DNA of 37,695 nucleotides from Lentimicrobiaceae bacterium (lineage in GTDB: Bacteria; Bacteroidota; Bacteroidia; Bacteroidales; F082). The notes under the pieces were generated by a model. That model ran no database searches, was not told the DNA's origin, and saw only the letters and a list, made by a program, of their open reading frames with translations. This document shows, one piece after another, positions 33,483 to 37,695 of the stretch. The stretch is taken from contig SUWT01000014.1 of the NCBI GenBank assembly GCA_015061335.1, forward strand, positions 1-37,695, in the 5' to 3' direction. The position numbers and the translations under genes were made by a program. Within the stretch, counting starts at the first letter, position 1. Each line of letters opens with the position of its first letter.

Positions 33483-34790
33483 ATGGAAACAAAAATGAGA
33501 TATCCTGAAATTGAGTTTCAACCACTTGATGTCATAAAAAAATATCAAGAGGAAAGATTGGTAGAGACTATTAAATATCTCAACGAGAACTCTCCTTATT
33601 ATAAGAGATTATTCGCTGAAAATCATATAGATATTTCAAAGATAAACACAATAGAATCATTACAAGGTATTCCTTTTACAGAAAAGAATGACTTACAGAG
33701 ATATAACGATGATTTTTTATGTGTTCCTAAAGAAAAGATAGTCGATTACATCACGACTTCTGGAACAACAGGAGAGCCTGTCGTTTTTGCTTGTAGTGAG
33801 AAGGATTTACAACGTTTAGCATATAATGAAAAGATATCTTTCATGTGTGCTGGATTAAGACCTGGAAATATATTACAGCTTATGACGACCATGGACAAAC
33901 GTTTCATGGCAGGATTAGCTTATTTTTTAGGTATCAGAGAGCTAGGTGCAAGTATTATTCGTGTTGGGAATGGCATTCCTGAGCTTCAGTGGGATACAAT
34001 ACAAAGGATGAAACCCGACACCATCATGTGTGTTCCATCGTTCATACTTAGGTTAATACAATATGCAGAAGAGCACAACATAGATTATAGGAATTCCAGT
34101 GTAAAACGCATCATCGGGATTGGAGAGGGTTTGCGTGATCAAGAATTTAATCTTAACTTACTTGGCAGCAAGATAAAAGAGAAATGGGATATCGATTTGT
34201 ATGCGACTTATTCATCTACAGAGATGTCAACTACATTTCCTGAATGCGAATATGGATGTGGTGGTCACCATCATCCTGAGTTGATTATAGTGGAAATCAT
34301 AGGTGATGACGACAAGCCAGTCAAAGACGGTGAAGTCGGTGAAGTTGTGATAACGACATTAGGCGTTGAGTCGATGCCATTGTTGAGATTCCGCACCGGC
34401 GATATGGCAAGCATACATACGGAGCCATGCAAATGCGGACGTCATTCTTTCCGCATCAGTCCCTTGGTAGGTAGAAAAAACAATATGATAAAATTAAAGG
34501 GAACCACATTATATCCACCTGCTATTTTTGACATCTTAGACAATACCGATTATGTAGAGAATTATGTTGTTTATGTAGATTACAACAGTGCTGGAACTGA
34601 TGAGGTAACTGTTAAGATCGGACTTAAATACAAGCCAAATTTCGATGCGGTAAAGGAATTAAAAGACCGTTTCAGAGCGCGTATCAGAGTTGCCTGCGAG
34701 ATTGAGATCGCTGATGTGAATGAGATACAAAAGATCAATTATCCCGCTACAAGCCGTAAACCTGTTAAATTCATTGATAAAAGAAAATGA
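33483..34790 (+). CDS. PaaK-like adenylate-forming ligase (likely coumarate activation)
   Basis: 435 residues, the size of phenylacetate-CoA ligases (no large C-terminal extension). The AMP-binding P-loop-like motif is TTSGTTGEPV (91-100), then ATYSSTEMSTTFPEC, LRFRTGDMA, and the Cys/His cluster CEYGCGGHHH with EPCKCGRH. The end is KINYPATSRKPVKFIDK. It probably activates 4-coumarate from the ammonia-lyase as an adenylate and loads it on an ACP or CoA. It lies far (19 kb) from the lyase but inside the same cluster. It overlaps the next gene by 4 bases. Confidence 0.85.
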   Translation: METKMRYPEIEFQPLDVIKKYQEERLVETIKYLNENSPYYKRLFAENHIDISKINTIESLQGIPFTEKNDLQRYNDDFLCVPKEKIVDYITTSGTTGEPVVFACSEKDLQRLAYNEKISFMCAGLRPGNILQLMTTMDKRFMAGLAYFLGIRELGASIIRVGNGIPELQWDTIQRMKPDTIMCVPSFILRLIQYAEEHNIDYRNSSVKRIIGIGEGLRDQEFNLNLLGSKIKEKWDIDLYATYSSTEMSTTFPECEYGCGGHHHPELIIVEIIGDDDKPVKDGEVGEVVITTLGVESMPLLRFRTGDMASIHTEPCKCGRHSFRISPLVGRKNNMIKLKGTTLYPPAIFDILDNTDYVENYVVYVDYNSAGTDEVTVKIGLKYKPNFDAVKELKDRFRARIRVACEIEIADVNEIQKINYPATSRKPVKFIDKRK

Positions 34791-35935
34791 TTATGGAAAA
34801 TTTCGACGACATCAGACCTTACAACGAACAAGAAGCAACAGAAGCTATCAAAAGATTAGCCAACAATGAATTATTCTCTATCGTCATCAACACCGTATTC
34901 CCTAATATCGATGTCGAACAATATCGAAAAGAATTTCTTAATTATAAAAATATACGTGATTTTCAGTCGGGTTTTATGTTTAATGCAATAGAAAGTATTA
35001 TAAATAAAACATCATCTGGCTTGACATATAACGGAATAGAAAATGTTGATAAGAACATTAATTATATGTTGGTCAGTAACCACAGAGACATTGCTTTAGA
35101 TGCCACCCTTTTAGCTTATATATTCTATATCAATAATTTAGACACATTTGAAATAACATTTGGAAGTAACTTGATGCAAGGAGATTTTGTCATTGATTTC
35201 GGCAAGATTAATAAGATGTTCAAGATTTCCAGAGGTGGTAATGCAAGAGACTTTTACAAAGACTCACTCCACGTATCGAATTATATGCGACACACCATTA
35301 CCGAGAAAAAACAGTCAGTATGGATCGCACAACGCAACGGAAGAACAAAAGACGGCTCTGATGAAACAGAAATAGGCGTTCTAAAGATGTTTTCATTGAG
35401 TAGTGATAAAAATTTCGTTGAGAATCTTAATGAGATTAAAATATTACCAATATCCATATCATACGAATACGAGCCTTGCGATTTCCTCAAGGCAATGGAG
35501 ATTTATATCTCCAGTTATCAGAAATATATAAAAGAAGCCGGCGAGGATCTTAGAAGTATAATCACGGGCATCATGCAACCGAAAGGTCAAATAAACATCT
35601 CTATTACAAAACCTATTTCTGAAGAAGAATTAAAATATTGCGATTCATTTGAGAAGAACAACAAGTTCGTGCATCTAGGTAAAATTATGGATCTCAGAAT
35701 TCTAACTAATTATAAGCTATATAAAACAAATTATATTGCACACGATATATTAAATAAATCGTATCGATATGAAGAATTTTATAACAAAGAAGAAAAGGAA
35801 CAATTCATAGACTATATGAAGGATGGCTTGAACAAACTTCCGTGTGCTATAACGGACGATATAAGCGAGTTAGAGACTATCTTCCTGAAAATATATGCTA
35901 ACCCAGTGAGTAACATCATTCATATAAGAGAATAA
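34787..35935 (+). CDS. PlsB/PlsC-type acyltransferase (HRDIxLD class)
   Basis: 382 residues with SNHRDIALDATL (H99, D101, D105) as the acyltransferase box, then GGNARDFYKDS, IAQRNGRTKDGSDETEIGVLKMF and ILPISISYEYEP as later blocks. This class is found in Bacteroidota with HRDI-x-LD in place of the usual NH-x4-D, so the catalytic His-Asp spacing is one residue longer or uses D101. It would transfer an acyl group from ACP or CoA to a glycerol phosphate or similar acceptor. The ATG overlaps the ligase stop (ATGA). It is probably the last gene of the cluster. Confidence 0.78.
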   Translation: MIMENFDDIRPYNEQEATEAIKRLANNELFSIVINTVFPNIDVEQYRKEFLNYKNIRDFQSGFMFNAIESIINKTSSGLTYNGIENVDKNINYMLVSNHRDIALDATLLAYIFYINNLDTFEITFGSNLMQGDFVIDFGKINKMFKISRGGNARDFYKDSLHVSNYMRHTITEKKQSVWIAQRNGRTKDGSDETEIGVLKMFSLSSDKNFVENLNEIKILPISISYEYEPCDFLKAMEIYISSYQKYIKEAGEDLRSIITGIMQPKGQINISITKPISEEELKYCDSFEKNNKFVHLGKIMDLRILTNYKLYKTNYIAHDILNKSYRYEEFYNKEEKEQFIDYMKDGLNKLPCAITDDISELETIFLKIYANPVSNIIHIRE

Positions 35936-35988
35936 ATTAGCATATCATTAACATAAAATTCTAATTTTTAATATTCTATCTTGCTCAA

Positions 35989-36018
35989 AACTCTGTTTAT
36001 AAACCAAAAAACAGAGTT
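35989..36018 (+). promoter_or_regulatory. 10-bp hairpin directly against a start codon
   Basis: AACTCTGTTT (35989-35998) and AAACAGAGTT (36009-36018) form a perfect stem around a 10-base AT loop. The second arm ends one base before the ATG at 36019. In mRNA it would hide or present the initiation region. A weak TATCTTGC box lies just upstream (35976-35983). Confidence 0.6.
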
Positions 36019-37113
36019 ATGAGTATGAATAGTAATTTATTATTTATCGTAATAATATCGATATGCCTACATTCATGTGGCGATAAATCAATAACTTATA
36101 AAATTCCAGGCATGGATGATCAATATTATTTTGATGATATTAAGATTCATAAAGGTGAAAATATTCATAATATGGTCAGGACAGAGACTGTAAGTCTTGA
36201 TATTCCATTATGTTATGATAAATCAGATAGTTATACCGATTTTAATACATTCTTAAAAGACAATAATACCTTATCCTTCATCATAATGAAAAACGACAGC
36301 ATCATTTATGAGGAATATTTCTACGACACTTTGAGACATCCAAGGACACCGATTTTTTCAATTACAAAATCATTTGTATCCACATTATTAGGCATTGCTA
36401 TTGATGAAGGATATATAGAGAGTATAGAAGATCCCATTACGAATTATATTCCTGATCTTTATCCTTTTAAGGACATCACTTTAGAGATGCTTTTAAACAT
36501 GCATTCTGGATTAGATTGTAATATGATTATGAAAGATGCGGAAATATATTTTTCTAAGGATTTAGACAAGCATATAGAAAAATATTACATTAAAGACGGA
36601 TACGACTCGAGATTTAAATATATGAATGTCAACACCTTATTATTATCAATAGCTATTGAGAACGCTTGTGGTATTAATCTGGCAGAATATTTAGAAGACA
36701 AGTTATGGCAGAGGGCAGGAATGAGTAAGGATGCAAGTTGGAGTGTTGATTGTAAGGAGCACAATCAGGTGAAAGGATTTTGTGGTATTAATGCAGCTCC
36801 TATTGATTTAGTGAGATTTGGATCATTATATCTTAACGAAGGATATTACAATGGAGATCAGATAATTCCAAAAGAATGGATTAAAGAAAGTTTTAAGAAG
36901 CAGAATAAGTTAAAAGATGATGATGGACGTTATTATTCATACAGTTGGCGCATCACTGAACATGGCAGTTTGGTTGCAGTTGGATTTTTAGGGCAATATG
37001 TTTATATAGATCCCGAGAAAAAGATGGTAATTGTAAGAACGGGGGAGTCATACGATAATTTTGATTGGATAGAATTCATGGAGAAGATTGCATATTCAGT
37101 GGTAGAGGCATAA
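36019..37113 (+). CDS. Lipoprotein serine hydrolase (beta-lactamase class C-like)
   Basis: 364 residues. The N terminus is a lipoprotein signal with lipobox LHSC (C20). The catalytic domain has S114-I-T-K117 in IFSITKSFVS (SxxK), Y201-M-N203 (YxN) and a late EHGSLVAVGFLGQ where the family's H/KxG motif lies. This is the EstB/6-aminohexanoate-dimer-hydrolase-like group, and esterase or peptidase activity is possible. An ATG at 36025 would give an almost equal product. Its stop codon directly abuts that of the convergent Rpn-family gene. It is not clearly part of the pigment cluster. Confidence 0.85.
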   Translation: MSMNSNLLFIVIISICLHSCGDKSITYKIPGMDDQYYFDDIKIHKGENIHNMVRTETVSLDIPLCYDKSDSYTDFNTFLKDNNTLSFIIMKNDSIIYEEYFYDTLRHPRTPIFSITKSFVSTLLGIAIDEGYIESIEDPITNYIPDLYPFKDITLEMLLNMHSGLDCNMIMKDAEIYFSKDLDKHIEKYYIKDGYDSRFKYMNVNTLLLSIAIENACGINLAEYLEDKLWQRAGMSKDASWSVDCKEHNQVKGFCGINAAPIDLVRFGSLYLNEGYYNGDQIIPKEWIKESFKKQNKLKDDDGRYYSYSWRITEHGSLVAVGFLGQYVYIDPEKKMVIVRTGESYDNFDWIEFMEKIAYSVVEA

Positions 37114-37695
37114 TCACAACAAGTCCTCTATCTCCTCTTTCGTCAAAGCTGTTATATCCATCATAAACTCTACACTTGCTCCCGCAGACTTTAGATTTTT
37201 AAGCATCTGTACTTTGGCTTTTTCAATGCCTTCTTGCAGCCCTTCCTCTCTACCTATTCTTTTACCTTCAGACAGACCTTCTTCTCTTCCCATTCTTTTA
37301 CCTTCAAACAGACCTTCTTCTCTTCCCATTCTTTTACCTTCAAACAGACCTTCTTCTCTTCCCATTCTTCTGCCTTCTTGCAGTCCCTCCTTTCGTCCCA
37401 TCTCCCTGCCTTCAAGCAATCCCTCACCTCGTGAGGTGTATATGTTGTCTTTCAATATCACAGTGTTATCCAAATGTCGATAATATGCCGACAACTCTTC
37501 CTTACTCATCAGCGCTAGCTCCAGTTTCTTCCTCGCCTCTTCCAATCCAGGTGCGGTTGAGTCTTGCGGAATATCCCCAGTACTCAGATAATACACCCAC
37601 TCTTCCAATGGAGTGCCAGGTTCGCCCTTAAAATCGTTTACTTTAAGAATATAATATTCCGGATATAGCTCGCTGACCACATCCACCTTGAACTT
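37114..37695 (-). CDS. Rpn-family PD-(D/E)XK nuclease/transposase-like protein, 3' part
   Basis: The open frame runs to the right edge (first visible codons K-F-K-V-D), so the 5' part, with the nuclease core, is outside. Visible: YPEYYILKVNDF, then PLEEWVYYLSTGD, which are the C-terminal landmarks of Rpn/PD-(D/E)XK nuclease family transposase proteins, followed by a helical region, a set of 12-residue repeats of type GREEGLFEGKRM, and a C-terminal helix hairpin (SAGASVEFMMDITALTKEEIEDLL). Members promote recombination and are numerous in Bacteroidota. The internal GTG/ATG codons seen here are not the true start. Confidence 0.8.
   Translation of the reverse strand, partial: KFKVDVVSELYPEYYILKVNDFKGEPGTPLEEWVYYLSTGDIPQDSTAPGLEEARKKLELALMSKEELSAYYRHLDNTVILKDNIYTSRGEGLLEGREMGRKEGLQEGRRMGREEGLFEGKRMGREEGLFEGKRMGREEGLSEGKRIGREEGLQEGIEKAKVQMLKNLKSAGASVEFMMDITALTKEEIEDLL
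37243..37431. repeat. 36-bp coding tandem repeats in the Rpn-family gene
   Basis: Five to six units of 36 bases, each encoding a 12-residue G-R-E-E-G-L-x-E-G-K/R-R-M/I unit on the minus strand. Two central units are identical at the DNA level (CCTTCTTCTCTTCCCATTCT start) and the outer ones diverge. A period of 36 keeps the frame, so copy-number change only alters the linker length. Confidence 0.85.

Noticed and set aside
12874..35935. Standard fatty-acid synthesis operon
   Set aside because: FabD and FabH are missing, and an ammonia-lyase, Cys-less KS partner, GT2, MMPL and LolA are not part of fatty-acid operons.
37214..37483. Plus-strand open frames rich in Ser/Pro over the 36-bp repeats
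   Set aside because: They are the complement of the Rpn coding repeats; low-complexity translation without a start region or motif.

Overview
The window looks like a chromosomal segment of an AT-rich Bacteroidota, most likely Bacteroidales. The signs are a type IX secretion C-terminal sorting tail at the left edge, repeated matches to the Bacteroidota -7 box TAnnTTTG upstream of genes, no Shine-Dalgarno pattern, and Bacteroidota-style OmpA/TPR outer-membrane proteins. Species cannot be named from what is seen.

Left part (1-11 kb): the tail of a T9SS-exported protein, a palindromic repeat with a hexamer tract, a YitT-family membrane protein, tRNA-Leu(UAA) and tRNA-Gly(GCC), a secreted DUF1566/FISUMP-like protein, MutS, a TrmH/SpoU RNA methyltransferase, three related cell-surface proteins (OmpA-like/TPR protein, single beta-barrel, double beta-barrel plus OmpA-like domain) and FolK. 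This is mostly housekeeping and envelope.

Central part (11-36 kb): sppA runs directly, with a 38-base overlap, into a long same-strand gene cluster of about 22 genes with gaps of a few bases or 4-13 base overlaps. The first gene matches the Flavobacterium-type tyrosine ammonia-lyase. It is followed by FabG, three active ketosynthases and one ketosynthase-like protein without the catalytic Cys, two ACPs, two hotdog dehydratases, a thioesterase, an O-methyltransferase-fold enzyme, an LpxL-like acyltransferase, an SMR-like membrane protein, a LolA-like carrier, a GT2 glycosyltransferase, an MMPL exporter fused to a PlsC acyltransferase, a CrtI-like FAD oxidoreductase, a radical SAM enzyme, an unknown 119-residue protein, a secreted esterase, a PaaK-like adenylating ligase and a further acyltransferase. 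The inferred pathway is tyrosine -> 4-coumarate -> coumaroyl-ACP -> iterative elongation, ketoreduction and dehydration to an aryl polyene, methylation, transfer to a lipid or sugar, and export to the outer membrane: a flexirubin/aryl-polyene-type pigment. DarA, DarB and a phosphopantetheinyl transferase are not seen here.

Right end: a lipoprotein serine hydrolase with a strong hairpin directly against its start codon, and convergent to it the 3' part of an Rpn-family (PD-(D/E)XK) gene carrying 36-bp coding tandem repeats.

Most notable: the polyene cluster with a radical SAM enzyme and a tri-domain exporter-acyltransferase; an octanucleotide repeat inside a ketosynthase gene; and a dispersed palindromic repeat found about 32 kb apart, one copy of which is amplified inside the cluster. 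No stretch longer than 300 bases lacks a gene or RNA gene.
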